DNA of 64,000 nucleotides from Aldehydirespirator sp965204415 (GCA_965204415.1 CBDBEL010000003.1:868001-932000); one strand, 5' to 3'; shown: positions 22,142-30,533, counted from the first letter of the stretch. Numbers and translations: made by a program. The notes: a model not told the origin generated them from the letters alone.

Positions 22142-23275
22142 TCAGGCCGCGTCGGCCGACCCTTCCGAAGGTCCGGCACCGGCGTGTTCGGGTGCCTTGG
22201 GCCCGTAGTGCAGCAAGCCGTCGCGGTCGCGGCTGCTGTCGGCCTCGCCGATCACCCGCAGATGCTCGAGATGGGCGAATGTCTCGCTGGCGGCCATGTC
22301 GCCCCAGGCCCGCTCGCTGAACAGCTCCTTCATGTAGGCCTCCACCGGAGCGTCGCCGAGCTCGGTGGCCGCCGCCCGCAGTATGTCGAGCCGCTCGATG
22401 TGGTGGCGGCGGATGCTGTCGGTGCGGCCCCGCAGGTCGGTGAACGGGTGCCCGTGGGCGGGCAGGCACACTTTGACGCCCTCGAATGCCCCCACCCGGG
22501 CCAGCGAATCGAAGAAGGCCGCCAGCGGGTCGTCGAGGTCGGTCGATCCCGCTATGTGGGGCGTGATGGTGGGGAGCACGTGGTCCCCCGACAGCAGCAC
22601 GCCCTCGGCCGGATCCCACAGGCAGAGGTGGTCGACGGTGTGGCCGGGAGTGTGAACCGCGAACCAGTCCCGGCCCGCCAGCCGCACCGGGTCGCTGTCG
22701 GCGACCCGGATGGTCGGCTCGGGCACCCGGAAGCGGGGCACCTGGCCCTCGGCGTTGCTCTGGATGAACAGGCGGATGGCCTCGTCGGGGGGTGGCGCCC
22801 TGCGGGTGCCCCACGGCGTGCTGCCCCGATCGGCCAGCTTGGCCTTCCAGAGCTCGACCAGCGCCTCGGAGTCCAACTCAAGCAGCTCCAGGTCGATGTC
22901 GGCGTTGGCGTCGTCGGCCGCGGGGCTGGGCGTGAAGGCGGTGTGGGTCAGCAGTTCGGCGCCGGTCTCCTCGCGCAGCTGGTGGCTGCCGCCGTAGTGG
23001 TCCGGATGGGAGTGCGTGACCACGGTGGTGTGCACCCGCCGCAGGGGAATGCCGGCCTGCTCGAGCCGGTCGACCAGCGCCGACCACGACTCCTCGCCGG
23101 GCAGTCCGGGGTCCACCAGGGCTGCGCCGTCGGAGTCGACCAGCGCGTAGCAGTTGACGTGGCCTAGGCCTGGCATGCTCACCGGGAGCTGCAGCCGCAG
23201 CACCCCGGGCGCGACCTCGGTCACCTCCGAGGACGCGGGCTCCTGCTCCTGCTTGGTGTACGTCTTGGTGGTCAT
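22142..23275 (-). CDS. MBL-fold metallo-hydrolase
   Basis: A 377-aa metallo-beta-lactamase-fold hydrolase. The metal motif is VVTHSHPDHYGGSHQL, with further ligands in TPGHTVDHLCLWD, LLSGDHVLPT and CLPAHGHPF. The C-terminal helical domain (RRHHIERLDILRAA ... AYMKELFSERAWGD ... TFAHLEHLRVIGE) is the extension seen in LACTB2-like enzymes. The substrate is unknown. Its ATG overlaps the orn stop (ATGA), so the two are co-translated. Confidence 0.85.
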   Translation of the reverse strand: MTTKTYTKQEQEPASSEVTEVAPGVLRLQLPVSMPGLGHVNCYALVDSDGAALVDPGLPGEESWSALVDRLEQAGIPLRRVHTTVVTHSHPDHYGGSHQLREETGAELLTHTAFTPSPAADDANADIDLELLELDSEALVELWKAKLADRGSTPWGTRRAPPPDEAIRLFIQSNAEGQVPRFRVPEPTIRVADSDPVRLAGRDWFAVHTPGHTVDHLCLWDPAEGVLLSGDHVLPTITPHIAGSTDLDDPLAAFFDSLARVGAFEGVKVCLPAHGHPFTDLRGRTDSIRRHHIERLDILRAAATELGDAPVEAYMKELFSERAWGDMAASETFAHLEHLRVIGEADSSRDRDGLLHYGPKAPEHAGAGPSEGSADAA

Positions 23276-23826
23276 GGTCGCGGCGGCGTCCCGGCGCCGA
23301 TGAACCCGGCCCGCCGGTACCAGCGCAGTTCCTCCAAGCTCTCGGTGATGTCGTCGAGCGCCCGGTGGCCGCTTGCCTTGGTGGGTGCACCCTCATACAC
23401 CGACGGCTGCCAGCGGCGGGCCAGCTCCTTCACGGTGGACACGTCGATGGACCGGTAGTGCAGGAAGTTCTCGATGTCCGGCAGGTGCCGGGCCAGGAAC
23501 CGGCGGTCGGTGCCGATGGAGTTGCCGCAGAGTGGGACGGTCCTCGGCTCGGCAATGTGGTCGCGCAGGAAGGCGAGCACCGACGCGCCGGCCTCGGCCA
23601 GGCTCACCGTCGAAGACCGGATCTGCTCCACAAGCCCGCTCTCGGTGTGCATGGCCCGAACGGTCTCGTCCATGCCGGCCAGGACCTCCTCGGGCTGATG
23701 GATCACCAGGTCCGGTCCGATGGCCACCGTCTCGAGGTTGTCGTCGGTTATGAGGACGGCGATCTCGACGATGGAGTGGAGCCCGGGGTCGAGGCCGGTC
23801 ATCTCCAGGTCCATCCACGCAAGCAC
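23272..23826 (-). CDS. orn: Oligoribonuclease
   Basis: DEDDh 3'-5' exonuclease that degrades 2-5-nt RNAs and pGpG. The 184-aa protein starts at GTG 23826 with LAWMDLEMTGLDP (Exo I, Asp and Glu), continues with CGNSIGTDRRFLARHLPDIENFLHYR (Exo II) and GHRALDDITESLEELRWYR (Exo III, His and Asp). Family length and order are normal. Confidence 0.95.
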   Translation of the reverse strand: MLAWMDLEMTGLDPGLHSIVEIAVLITDDNLETVAIGPDLVIHQPEEVLAGMDETVRAMHTESGLVEQIRSSTVSLAEAGASVLAFLRDHIAEPRTVPLCGNSIGTDRRFLARHLPDIENFLHYRSIDVSTVKELARRWQPSVYEGAPTKASGHRALDDITESLEELRWYRRAGFIGAGTPPRP

Positions 23827-23889
23827 CGCGGCAGGATAACGACGCCCGCCGCCCGCGACCCATGTGCTCGCGCCCTTGCAGATACTTGC

Positions 23890-24255
23890 TCAGAGATGCC
23901 TGATCTCTCGGAAGGTCCTTGGAAACAACTTGGTGTCCCAGGGATCCACCACCAGGCCCAGTCCTTCCAATGTGTAGGAGCCCAGCAGCGGCTCCACGCC
24001 CTCCTCCCCGAACACCACGATGGTCGTAACGCTGCGGCCGTCGATGGTGGCCCGGGCCTCGCCCAGGTCGTACTCGCCGACCCGGCCGTCGGCCAGCTCT
24101 AGGTGCACGCTGCGGGAGGGCGTCACCCCCAGTTCGGTGAGCTGGGACGCCGGCACCATCGTGTAGAAGGCGCCGGTGTCCACCAGCGCTTCGATCTCCA
24201 GCGAGCGTTCGCCGTCCATGCTCTCCAGCCGCAGCGGGCAGTTGAATGTGCCCAT
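23890..24255 (-). CDS. Retropepsin-like aspartic protease family protein
   Basis: A 121-aa single-domain protein of the retroviral aspartyl protease fold. The active-site motif is LVDTGAFYTMVP, and the later IVVFGEEGVEPLLGSYTLEGLGL is the usual hydrophobic-hydrophobic-Gly segment. Such proteins act as dimers, and many small bacterial members have no known substrate. A ribosome site (GGAAGGAAG) precedes the ATG, and an AT-rich promoter-like island lies directly upstream. Confidence 0.8.
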   Translation of the reverse strand: MGTFNCPLRLESMDGERSLEIEALVDTGAFYTMVPASQLTELGVTPSRSVHLELADGRVGEYDLGEARATIDGRSVTTIVVFGEEGVEPLLGSYTLEGLGLVVDPWDTKLFPRTFREIRHL

Positions 24256-24295
24256 ATCGCTTCCTTCCCTGGTCGAAGCCCTCGCCTGACAGCCT

Positions 24296-24345
24296 TTTTG
24301 GGGATTTATTGATATATGTCATGTTAATCAATGAATGATCCCGTT
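24296..24345. promoter_or_regulatory. AT-rich island with inverted repeat, promoter region
   Basis: A 50-bp AT-rich patch, rare in this DNA, contains ATTGAT (24308-24313) and ATCAAT (24327-24332) as inverted arms. It lies between the divergent aspartyl protease-like gene and dut and probably holds promoters for one or both, possibly with an operator. Confidence 0.45.
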
Positions 24346-24402
24346 GCAACCAGGCGCGCGGGGGTTTCTGCCGTCAGGCCGGGCCGGCGCTACTCTCGGC
24401 CG

Positions 24403-24840
24403 GTGCTCGATGTTCCTATTCTGCGGCTCGACGCTGACCTGCCCCTGCCTGGCTATGCGAGGCCCGGCGACGCCGGAATCGACCTGAGGGCCCGTATCTC
24501 TACGGTGATCCAGCCGGACGGGGGCCGGGCGCTGGTGCCCACCGGGGTGGCCATCTCGCTGCCGGAGGGCTGCGCCGGCTTCGTGCTGCCCCGCAGCGGG
24601 CTGGCCCTCAAGCACGGCGTGACCTGTCTCAACACTCCCGGCTTGATCGACTCCGGCTACCGCGGCGAGCTGAAGGTGGTGCTGGTCAACACGGACCCGT
24701 CCGAGCCGTTCGTAGTTGAGCGGGGTGAGCGCATCGCCCAGTTCGTGGTGATGGCGGTCGAGCAGGTGCGGCTGGTGGAGGTGGACAGCCTCGACCCCTC
24801 GACGCGCGGCGACCAGGGATTCGGCTCGACCGGCCGCTGA
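24403..24840 (+). CDS. dut: dUTP diphosphatase
   Basis: Trimeric dUTPase that removes dUTP and yields dUMP. GTG 24403 gives 145 aa with all five motifs: PGDAGIDLRA, PRSGLALKHG, GLIDSGYRGE, ERIAQFVV and the C-terminal DQGFGSTGR. An in-frame ATG at 24331 would add 24 basic residues and crosses the promoter region, so it was not chosen. Confidence 0.96.
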   Translation: MLDVPILRLDADLPLPGYARPGDAGIDLRARISTVIQPDGGRALVPTGVAISLPEGCAGFVLPRSGLALKHGVTCLNTPGLIDSGYRGELKVVLVNTDPSEPFVVERGERIAQFVVMAVEQVRLVEVDSLDPSTRGDQGFGSTGR

Positions 24841-24911
24841 AGTCTCAGGCTTGGAGTCTCAGGCTCGGGCATGAGGCTGGAAGTCTCAGGTTCGAGTCAG
24901 GCTTGGAGTGT
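24841..24911. repeat. Degenerate short tandem repeats after dut
   Basis: The string AGTCTCAGG recurs three times with partial copies of GGCTTGGAGT between them in 70 bp, ending at the stop of the next gene. It looks like replication-slippage DNA in a convergent intergenic space; no hairpin with T-run is visible. Confidence 0.6.
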
Positions 24912-25312
24912 CAAGCTGCGGGCCGGCTGCCGGGCCGGCCGATGTCCTTGCGCATCAGCAGCCGTCCCCTCTCGGGCTCCACTGTCGCCGTCACGTTGGA
25001 GGCATCGGCCGCCTTCTTGAACCGGGCCGCGTCGGTGGCCGGGACGCTGGCCCCGTCGGTGCGCTCCAAGTCCACCTCGAGGCGGCCTCCTTGGGCCCGG
25101 AGCACGCACACGATGGTGGCGTCGGGCCCGGCTGGCGGCGCGAGCAGCAGCGCAGTTGCCTGGTCCATGGCCGCTCGCAACTCGTCGATCTCGGTGAACG
25201 ACATGCCCTGACGCAACGCCACCGCGGCGGCGCCCACGCGCACGATCCGGCCGCAGGCGGCGGTGGCGGGCACCTTCAGGACTATCTCGTCGATGGCGAG
25301 CGCATCGCTCAC
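24911..25312 (-). CDS. RsbW-like anti-sigma factor / HATPase-domain protein
   Basis: A 133-aa protein resembling the serine-kinase anti-sigma fold: EIVLKVPATAACGRIVRVGAAAVALRQGMSFTEIDELRAAMDQATALLL matches the N-terminal half of RsbW-type domains, with ELRAAMDQA at the N-box position. The C-terminal part is short and the Gly-rich ATP lid is not obvious, so kinase activity is doubtful. GTG 25312 was chosen because the longer frame is low-complexity. It could pair functionally with the STAS protein at 57.5 kb, but that is speculation. Confidence 0.6.
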   Translation of the reverse strand: MSDALAIDEIVLKVPATAACGRIVRVGAAAVALRQGMSFTEIDELRAAMDQATALLLAPPAGPDATIVCVLRAQGGRLEVDLERTDGASVPATDAARFKKAADASNVTATVEPERGRLLMRKDIGRPGSRPAA

Positions 25313-25419
25313 ACCCCAAAGAATGCCACGGATCGGCAGGGATTGGCACGGTTGCTGCGGCTGGTGCCGGGCATTTGCGGGGCCGGGCGCCACCGGGGGC
25401 GCCGGTAGCCTGACCGGCG

Positions 25420-26658
25420 GTGGCATTCGTAGTAGAGAAGTTCGGCGGCACCTCGGTGGCTGGCCCCGACCGGATCCGGGTCGTGGCCGACCATGTGGCG
25501 CGCCGCCGCAGCCACGGCGACGAGGTCGTGCTGGTCGTCTCGGCCATGGGAAGCGAGACCGACGAACTGCTCCGCATGGCCTCCGACGTGGCCGCGGACC
25601 CGCCCGGCCGCGAGGTCGACATGCTCATCACCGGAGGTGAGCGCAAGGCCTGCGCCCTGATGGCGATGGCACTGAGCGACGTGGGCGTGCCCGCGGCGTC
25701 GTTCACCGGCAGCCAGGCCGGGTTCCGCACCGACTCCACCCACACCGGTGCCAAGATCACCCAGATCACACCGGGGCGCATCACCGACGCGCTGGCCCGG
25801 GGCGTCGTGCCGGTGGTGGGCGGATCCCAGGGGGTGTCCGGCGACGGCGACGTGACGTTCTTCGGCCGGGGAGGGTCCGACACCACCGCAGTGGCGCTGG
25901 CCCATGTCCTCGGCGCGGACCACTGCGAGATCTACACCGATGTGCCCGGCGTTTTCAGCGCCGACCCCCGCCTGGTGCCCCAGGCGCGGCGCATGGACGC
26001 GGTCTCGTTCGACGAGCTGCTGGAGATGACCGCCAGCGGCTGCCCGAAGCCGGCCATGCGGGCGGTGGAGCTGGCCAGGACCTATGGCGTCGAGCTGCAC
26101 GTGCGATCCGCGTTCAGCTGGATGCCGGGCACCACAGTTACCGGGGAGGAAGCCATGGAGCACGCCATCATCTCGGCCGTCACTCAAGACGCCAGCGAGG
26201 CGAAGATGACCGTCTCGGGGGTCGCCGACAAGCCCGGTGTGGCTGGTCGGCTGTTCCGGGCGCTGGCCGACACCGACGTGAACGTCGACATGATCGTGCA
26301 GAACGTGTCGAGCGAGGGCGTCACCGACATCAGCTTCACCGTGCCCCGGCTGCAGCTCGACGCGGCCCGGTCGGTGGCGCAGGAGCTGATCGGCGAGCTG
26401 GGCGCCGACGACGTGTCCGCAGACGACGGCATCGCCCGGGTGAGCCTGATCGGCGCCGGCATGCAGACCAATCCGGGCGTGGCCGCCCGGATGTTCGAGA
26501 CGCTGGCCGCGGCCGGGATCAACATCGAGATGATCTCGACGTCCGCGATCCGCATCTCCTGCGTGATCCGGGCCGGAGACATGGAGCGGGCCGTGGTCGC
26601 GCTGCACGAGTCGTTCGAACTCGACAAGGACCCCACCGACCGCCGCAACGTCTACTGA
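25420..26658 (+). CDS. lysC: Aspartate kinase
   Basis: First enzyme of the aspartate pathway to lysine, threonine and methionine. The 412-aa protein begins at GTG 25420 with FVVEKFGGTSVAGPDRI and has GGERKACALMAMAL, FFGRGGSDTTAVALA and TDVPGVFSADPR of the kinase domain, then two ACT domains (about residues 260-400, MTVSGVADKPGVAGRL and SLIGAGMQTNPGVAARM) for feedback control. asd follows on the same strand after a tandem-repeat array. Confidence 0.96.
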   Translation: MAFVVEKFGGTSVAGPDRIRVVADHVARRRSHGDEVVLVVSAMGSETDELLRMASDVAADPPGREVDMLITGGERKACALMAMALSDVGVPAASFTGSQAGFRTDSTHTGAKITQITPGRITDALARGVVPVVGGSQGVSGDGDVTFFGRGGSDTTAVALAHVLGADHCEIYTDVPGVFSADPRLVPQARRMDAVSFDELLEMTASGCPKPAMRAVELARTYGVELHVRSAFSWMPGTTVTGEEAMEHAIISAVTQDASEAKMTVSGVADKPGVAGRLFRALADTDVNVDMIVQNVSSEGVTDISFTVPRLQLDAARSVAQELIGELGADDVSADDGIARVSLIGAGMQTNPGVAARMFETLAAAGINIEMISTSAIRISCVIRAGDMERAVVALHESFELDKDPTDRRNVY

Positions 26659-26673
26659 CCGCCGCCCGCTGCC

Positions 26674-26869
26674 GGGGATTGGCAGCGTTGGGCGCGGTAT
26701 GCGTGCATTGTGCTGCCAGTTCGGGGGTGTACGGGTCCGGGGTTGGGGATTGGCAGCGTTGGGCGCGGTATGCGTGCATTGTGCTGCCAGTTCGGGGGTG
26801 TACGGGTCCGGGGTTGGGGATTGGCAGCGTTGGGCGCGGTATGCGTGCATTGTGCTGCCAATCCGGGGG
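26674..26869. repeat. 71-bp tandem repeat array between lysC and asd
   Basis: Copies begin at 26674, 26745 and 26816. The first two are identical over 71 bp and the third is cut at about 54 bp. Each unit holds GGCAGC and GCTGCC arms enclosing ATGCGTGCAT, so each can form a hairpin in RNA or DNA. The array occupies almost the whole lysC-asd gap and ends 27 nt before the asd start. A weaker relative (GGGATTGGCACGG ... GGTGCC) lies before lysC at about 25340-25375. Confidence 0.95.
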
Positions 26870-26896
26870 CGCCCCGTGCCGGTAGCCTGCGTCCCT

Positions 26897-27934
26897 ATGG
26901 ATGTCGGAGTCGTCGGCGCAACCGGGCAGGTGGGCGGGGTCATGCGGGCCCTGCTGGACGAGCGCGACTTCCCGGTGGACGGGCTGCGCTTCTTCGCCTC
27001 GTCGCGTTCTGCGGGCCGCACGCTGCACTGGCGCGACCGGGCCGTCATCGTGGAGGACGCGGCCACCGCCGACTACTCCGGGCTGGACGCGTGCCTGTTC
27101 TCCGCCGGGGCTACCACCAGCCGGGCCCTGGCCGAGCGGGTCGCATCGGAGGGCGCGGTGGTGATCGACAACTCCTCGGCTTGGCGGCGAGACCCCGATG
27201 TGCCCCTGGTCGTGTCGGAGGTCAACCCCCATGCGCTGTACTCGATCCCCAAGGGCATCGTCTCCAACCCCAACTGCACGACCATGGTGGCCATGCCGCC
27301 GCTGAAGTGCCTCGACGCCGAGGCGGGCCTGGCGGCCATGGTGGTCTCGACCTATCAGGCCGTCTCGGGCGCCGGCCTCGCCGGGGTGGACGAGCTGCAC
27401 GAGCAGGTTCAGAAGGCGGGCGAGGACGCTCCGTCGCTCACATTCGACGGCGGCGCGGTCGGTTTGCAGGCGGGTGAGAAGTTCGCGGAGCCGATCGCCT
27501 TCAACGTGGTCCCGGTGGCCGGTTCCATAGTCGAAGACGGCAGCGGCGAGACCGACGAGGAGCAGAAGCTCACCCACGAAAGCCGCAAGATCCTGGAACT
27601 GCCCGACCTGGCCGTGGCGGCCACCTGCGTGCGGGTGCCGGTGTACTGCGGCCACTCCCTGTCGATCAGCGCGTCGTTCGAGCGCCCCATCAGCGTCGAG
27701 CGGGCCGTAGAGGTGCTGGCCGGAGCGCCCGGCGTGGTGTTGGCCGATGTCCCCACGCCGCTAAAGGCCGCTGGCGACGATCCGTCGTATGTGGGCCGCA
27801 TCCGCCGCGACCCCACCCGCGCCAACGGCCTGTCGCTGTTCGTGTCGGGCGACAACCTCCGCAAGGGCGCCGCGCTCAACACCATCCAGATCGCGGAGGC
27901 AATGGCCCACCGCGGCCTCCTCCCCGCCGCCTGA
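26897..27934 (+). CDS. asd: Aspartate-semialdehyde dehydrogenase
   Basis: NADPH enzyme that reduces aspartyl phosphate made by LysC. The 345-aa protein begins MDVGVVGATGQVGGVM (Rossmann), has VIDNSSAWRRDPDVPLVVSEVN, the catalytic cysteine in SNPNCTTMVA, and the late VPVYCGHSLSISASF with the catalytic His. Long upstream in-frame sequence comes from the tandem repeats and is not counted as coding; ATG 26897 fits the family start. Confidence 0.96.
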   Translation: MDVGVVGATGQVGGVMRALLDERDFPVDGLRFFASSRSAGRTLHWRDRAVIVEDAATADYSGLDACLFSAGATTSRALAERVASEGAVVIDNSSAWRRDPDVPLVVSEVNPHALYSIPKGIVSNPNCTTMVAMPPLKCLDAEAGLAAMVVSTYQAVSGAGLAGVDELHEQVQKAGEDAPSLTFDGGAVGLQAGEKFAEPIAFNVVPVAGSIVEDGSGETDEEQKLTHESRKILELPDLAVAATCVRVPVYCGHSLSISASFERPISVERAVEVLAGAPGVVLADVPTPLKAAGDDPSYVGRIRRDPTRANGLSLFVSGDNLRKGAALNTIQIAEAMAHRGLLPAA

Positions 27935-27953
27935 AGGTCGGCTGCCCAGCTTC

Positions 27954-28364
27954 CTAGGGGACGATCGTGAAGACTCCGCCGTCCAGTGGGCGCATCACAC
28001 TGAAGTGCTTACGGTCGAGTGTCAGGATCGTGCGCGTCCGGTAACGCTTGGCCAGAACGGCCAAGGAGGCGTCGGCCAGCCCGATGCCCAGGTCGGCATA
28101 TCGCCTGACCACTCTCGTAGCCTCGGCCAGGTCCTCGGCATCCATCGCCGCCAGCTCGTAGGCACCGCCGGACAGCTCTGCCAGGACGGCCAACTCGGCC
28201 TCGACGCCCCTGCGGGTTGCGACCAGGTAGTCGACTTCGGCCATCACGTATGGGGACACCACCATTACCGGGTCGTTCCTGTCGAGCCATTCCACCACGG
28301 CGTCGTGCTGTGGGCCGGACTCGCTGAAGAAGGCGATGAGGCCGCTGGTGTCCGCGATGATCAT
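27954..28364 (-). CDS. PIN-domain toxin VapC
   Basis: A 136-aa PIN-domain ribonuclease. The start MIIADTSGLIAFF supplies the first acidic residue, VMAEVDYL the second, LGIGLADASLAVLA the third and TILTLDRKHF the fourth, so the catalytic set is complete. The ATG overlaps the antitoxin stop by ATGA, the classical vapBC arrangement. Confidence 0.92.
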   Translation of the reverse strand: MIIADTSGLIAFFSESGPQHDAVVEWLDRNDPVMVVSPYVMAEVDYLVATRRGVEAELAVLAELSGGAYELAAMDAEDLAEATRVVRRYADLGIGLADASLAVLAKRYRTRTILTLDRKHFSVMRPLDGGVFTIVP

Positions 28365-28570
28365 CGCTCGCCGAAGCCCTCCAGCAGTTCGTCGACATCC
28401 TCGGCCCACGAGCTGTCACCGGGGATGATCCCGGGTCGGGGCTTGGGACGGGACACTGCGTCCCGGATTGCCTGACGGATCACTTCCGCCTCCGAGCACG
28501 AGCGCTGGCGAGCCTGGCGCTCGACGTCCCGCTTCAGGGAATCAGGCAGGTACACAGTCGTTTTCTGCAT
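28361..28570 (-). CDS. VapB-type antitoxin (ribbon-helix-helix)
   Basis: A 69-aa protein beginning QKTTVYLPDSLKRDVERQAR, a CopG/MetJ-like ribbon-helix-helix DNA-binding strand, followed by SCSEAEVIRQAIRDAV and an acidic tail (SWAEDVDELLEGFGER) that should occupy the toxin active site. It overlaps vapC by 4 nt. A palindrome directly before the start codon is the likely autoregulatory operator. Confidence 0.9.
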   Translation of the reverse strand: MQKTTVYLPDSLKRDVERQARQRSCSEAEVIRQAIRDAVSRPKPRPGIIPGDSSWAEDVDELLEGFGER

Positions 28571-28571
28571 G

Positions 28572-28585
28572 CCATATATGGTACC
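28572..28585 (-). promoter_or_regulatory. Palindromic operator/-10 of the vapBC pair
   Basis: CCATATATGG (28572-28581) runs into GGTACC (28580-28585) one base upstream of the antitoxin ATG. No Shine-Dalgarno sequence fits in the space, so a leaderless message with the palindrome acting as combined -10 and operator is plausible. Confidence 0.5.
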
Positions 28586-28591
28586 ACTGCC

Positions 28592-29428
28592 CTACTTGGT
28601 CGGGCGGGGGCGGCTGGCGACGATGGCTGCGATCACGAGGCCGATGCCCAGCGCCTCCTGGGCGCTCGGCACCTGGGCCAGCGCGATCAGCCCCACTACT
28701 GTGGCTGTCGCCGGCAGGATTGCCTGCAGCAGGGCGAAGCGGTGCGGGTCGATCCGGCGCATCACGGTCTGGTCGATCCGGTAGGGGATCACGTTGGACA
28801 GCAGGCCGGTGGCCAGCCCGAGCGCGAGCACCAGCGGGGCGTCCAGCGCCCCGGCCACCGCGGCAGCGCCGAACGGGCTGATGGCCACCGCGCCGGCCAG
28901 CATTCCCAGTCCCAGCCCGTCCACCGAGGCCGGGCTGCGGGCCACCCGGTGGCCGAGCAGGATGTAGCCGGCCCAGAACCCGCCGGCCAGCAGCGCGAAC
29001 CCGACGCCGGCGGCCGTGGCTTCGGACTCCACGCCGGCCAGCACCAGCACGCCCGCCACCGCCAGCACCAAAGCCCCCGCGGAGCGCAGCGTGCGGGCTC
29101 CGATGGCCGCGACCAGCACCGGACCGGTGAACTCGATGGCTACCGCGTTGCCCAGTGGGAGCCGGTCCATGGCCAGGTAGAAGCACAGGTTCATGGCGGC
29201 CAGCGACACCCCGAAGGCGGCGGCCCGACCCAGCTCCCGGGCCTGCCACCGCCGTCGCCACGAGCGCCGCAGGGCCACGATGACTGCCGCTGCGGCCAGC
29301 ACTCTCAGCAGAGCCACCCCGCCCGGGGCCAGCTCGTCGAACAGCACCACCGCCACCGCTGCGCCCAAGTACTGCGACACCGCCCCGGCCATGAACAGCC
29401 CTTCGGGCGGGAGCTCTCGGGCGCGCAT
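28592..29428 (-). CDS. EamA/RhtA-like amino-acid or metabolite exporter
   Basis: A 278-aa drug/metabolite transporter with about ten hydrophobic helices in two EamA repeats. Sequence near the end of the first half (NLCFYLAMDRLPLGNAVAIEFTGPVLVA) and the late NVIPYRIDQTVMRRIDPHRFALLQAILP match the RhtA threonine/homoserine exporter type. Export of an aspartate-family amino acid would fit the nearby lysC-asd, but the genes are not in one operon. ATG 29428 is used; ATG 12 codons in is an alternative. Confidence 0.82.
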   Translation of the reverse strand: MRARELPPEGLFMAGAVSQYLGAAVAVVLFDELAPGGVALLRVLAAAAVIVALRRSWRRRWQARELGRAAAFGVSLAAMNLCFYLAMDRLPLGNAVAIEFTGPVLVAAIGARTLRSAGALVLAVAGVLVLAGVESEATAAGVGFALLAGGFWAGYILLGHRVARSPASVDGLGLGMLAGAVAISPFGAAAVAGALDAPLVLALGLATGLLSNVIPYRIDQTVMRRIDPHRFALLQAILPATATVVGLIALAQVPSAQEALGIGLVIAAIVASRPRPTK

Positions 29429-29452
29429 CAGACCCGCCGGTAGGGTTTCGCC

Positions 29453-29950
29453 ATGGCACTCGACGACCAACTCGTGAACCGGCTCACCTGGAAGATTCCC
29501 AACGCCCTGGCCCTGATCGGGTCGCGCTCGGGCGACGAGCGCAACGGCATGACTGCGAGCTGGATCACGCAGCTGTCGATGGAGCCGGTCCTCATAGGTG
29601 TTGGAGTGGACAATACGGCGGTGACGCACCGGCTCATCTCCGAAGGGGGCTCGTTCACCGTCAACCTGTGGAACTCTGAGGACACCCGGGTCTTCGTCAA
29701 GTTCTCCAAGCCGGCCACCTACACCGACGGGACCCTCAACGGCCGGGCGGTCCGGGAGGCGACCACCGGCGCGCCGGTGTTCACCGAGGCCATCGCCTGG
29801 ATGGACTGCGAGGTGCGCCACGCCATCGACCTCGGCACCCACACCCTGTTCGTGGGCGAGCTCGTCGACGGCGACATTCAAGTCGACGAGGCCCGCTCAG
29901 CCTCCATGAGCGACACCCGCATGAAATACGGAGGCGTCAAGCGCCACTGA
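29453..29950 (+). CDS. Flavin reductase-like domain protein
   Basis: A 165-aa FMN-binding split-barrel protein of the flavin reductase family: KIPNALALIGSRSGDERNGMTASWITQLSMEPVLIGVGVD is the typical N-terminal FMN-binding region, and GGSFTVNLWNSED and AIDLGTHTLFVGELVDGDI follow the family pattern. Such enzymes supply reduced flavin to HpaB-type monooxygenases. One is encoded 1.9 kb downstream at 31871 and lacks its own reductase in its operon, so a partnership is possible. Confidence 0.85.
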   Translation: MALDDQLVNRLTWKIPNALALIGSRSGDERNGMTASWITQLSMEPVLIGVGVDNTAVTHRLISEGGSFTVNLWNSEDTRVFVKFSKPATYTDGTLNGRAVREATTGAPVFTEAIAWMDCEVRHAIDLGTHTLFVGELVDGDIQVDEARSASMSDTRMKYGGVKRH

Positions 29951-29979
29951 GATGGCCCCGCTGGTCGAGCGGGCTCGCT

Positions 29980-30429
29980 CTAGGCGTAGAGGTGGGAGGG
30001 GCTGCCGATCGGGACTTGGCCGGGCTCGGGGTTGGCCACCAGCACCTCGCACTCCATCCGGTCGGGATCTCTGAAGAACAGGCTGAGCTTGCGGCCGAAG
30101 TCGGTGACGGTTCCGTCGGTTGCCCCGGCGGCCGTGAGCCTGGAGCGGATCTCGCCGAAGTCGTCCAGACTGGCCGCGTGCAGGCCGATGTGGTCGAGCC
30201 GGCCCCGGCCGAACATCGGGGTCTGGTGGTCGGCCTGGTCGTTGCCGTCGATCTCGAAGACGTTCAACTCGGTGGCGGGGCCGACGTTGATGACGGTCAT
30301 TCTCGGCCCGCCCGGGAACTCCTCGCCGTCGAACTCCACGGTGGCGCCGAACATCTTGATGTAGAACGCCTGGAGCCGGTCGGAGTCGTTGGTGATCACA
30401 GCCACATGGTCGAGCCCCTGGGTCAGCAT
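29980..30429 (-). CDS. VOC superfamily (glyoxalase/dioxygenase-fold) protein
   Basis: A 149-aa vicinal-oxygen-chelate protein with two beta-alpha-beta-beta-beta halves: GLDHVAVITNDSDRLQAFYIKMFGA in the first and RLDHIGLHAASLDDFGEIRSRL then LSLFFRDPDRMECEVLV in the second. His in DHVAV, His in DHIGLH and Glu in MECEV are the likely metal ligands. Substrate unknown. ATG 30429 is preferred to the adjacent GTG and has AGGAGGGAG upstream. Confidence 0.85.
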   Translation of the reverse strand: MLTQGLDHVAVITNDSDRLQAFYIKMFGATVEFDGEEFPGGPRMTVINVGPATELNVFEIDGNDQADHQTPMFGRGRLDHIGLHAASLDDFGEIRSRLTAAGATDGTVTDFGRKLSLFFRDPDRMECEVLVANPEPGQVPIGSPSHLYA

Positions 30430-30504
30430 CACGACTGCTCCCTCCTGTCTGCCGTGGGTCGGCTCTTCGTCTTGTGAGGCCGTTCTATCGGCTCAACGGC
30501 TCAC

Positions 30505-30523
30505 GGCGGCGGTCTACGCCGCC
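30505..30523 (-). terminator. GC hairpin after the MFS gene
   Basis: GGCGGCG and CGCCGCC form a perfect 7-bp stem with a 5-base loop, just downstream of the MFS transporter stop on the minus strand. It has no T-run, so termination efficiency is uncertain. Confidence 0.4.
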
Positions 30524-30533
30524 AGCGGCGGTG

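Noticed and set aside
26674..26869. 71-bp repeats considered as a CRISPR array
   Set aside because: The units are contiguous and identical throughout, so there are no variable spacers.
26699..26896. Long in-frame extension upstream of the asd ATG
   Set aside because: The extension is translated tandem repeat DNA, and the family start (MDVGVVGATGQVG) begins at 26897.
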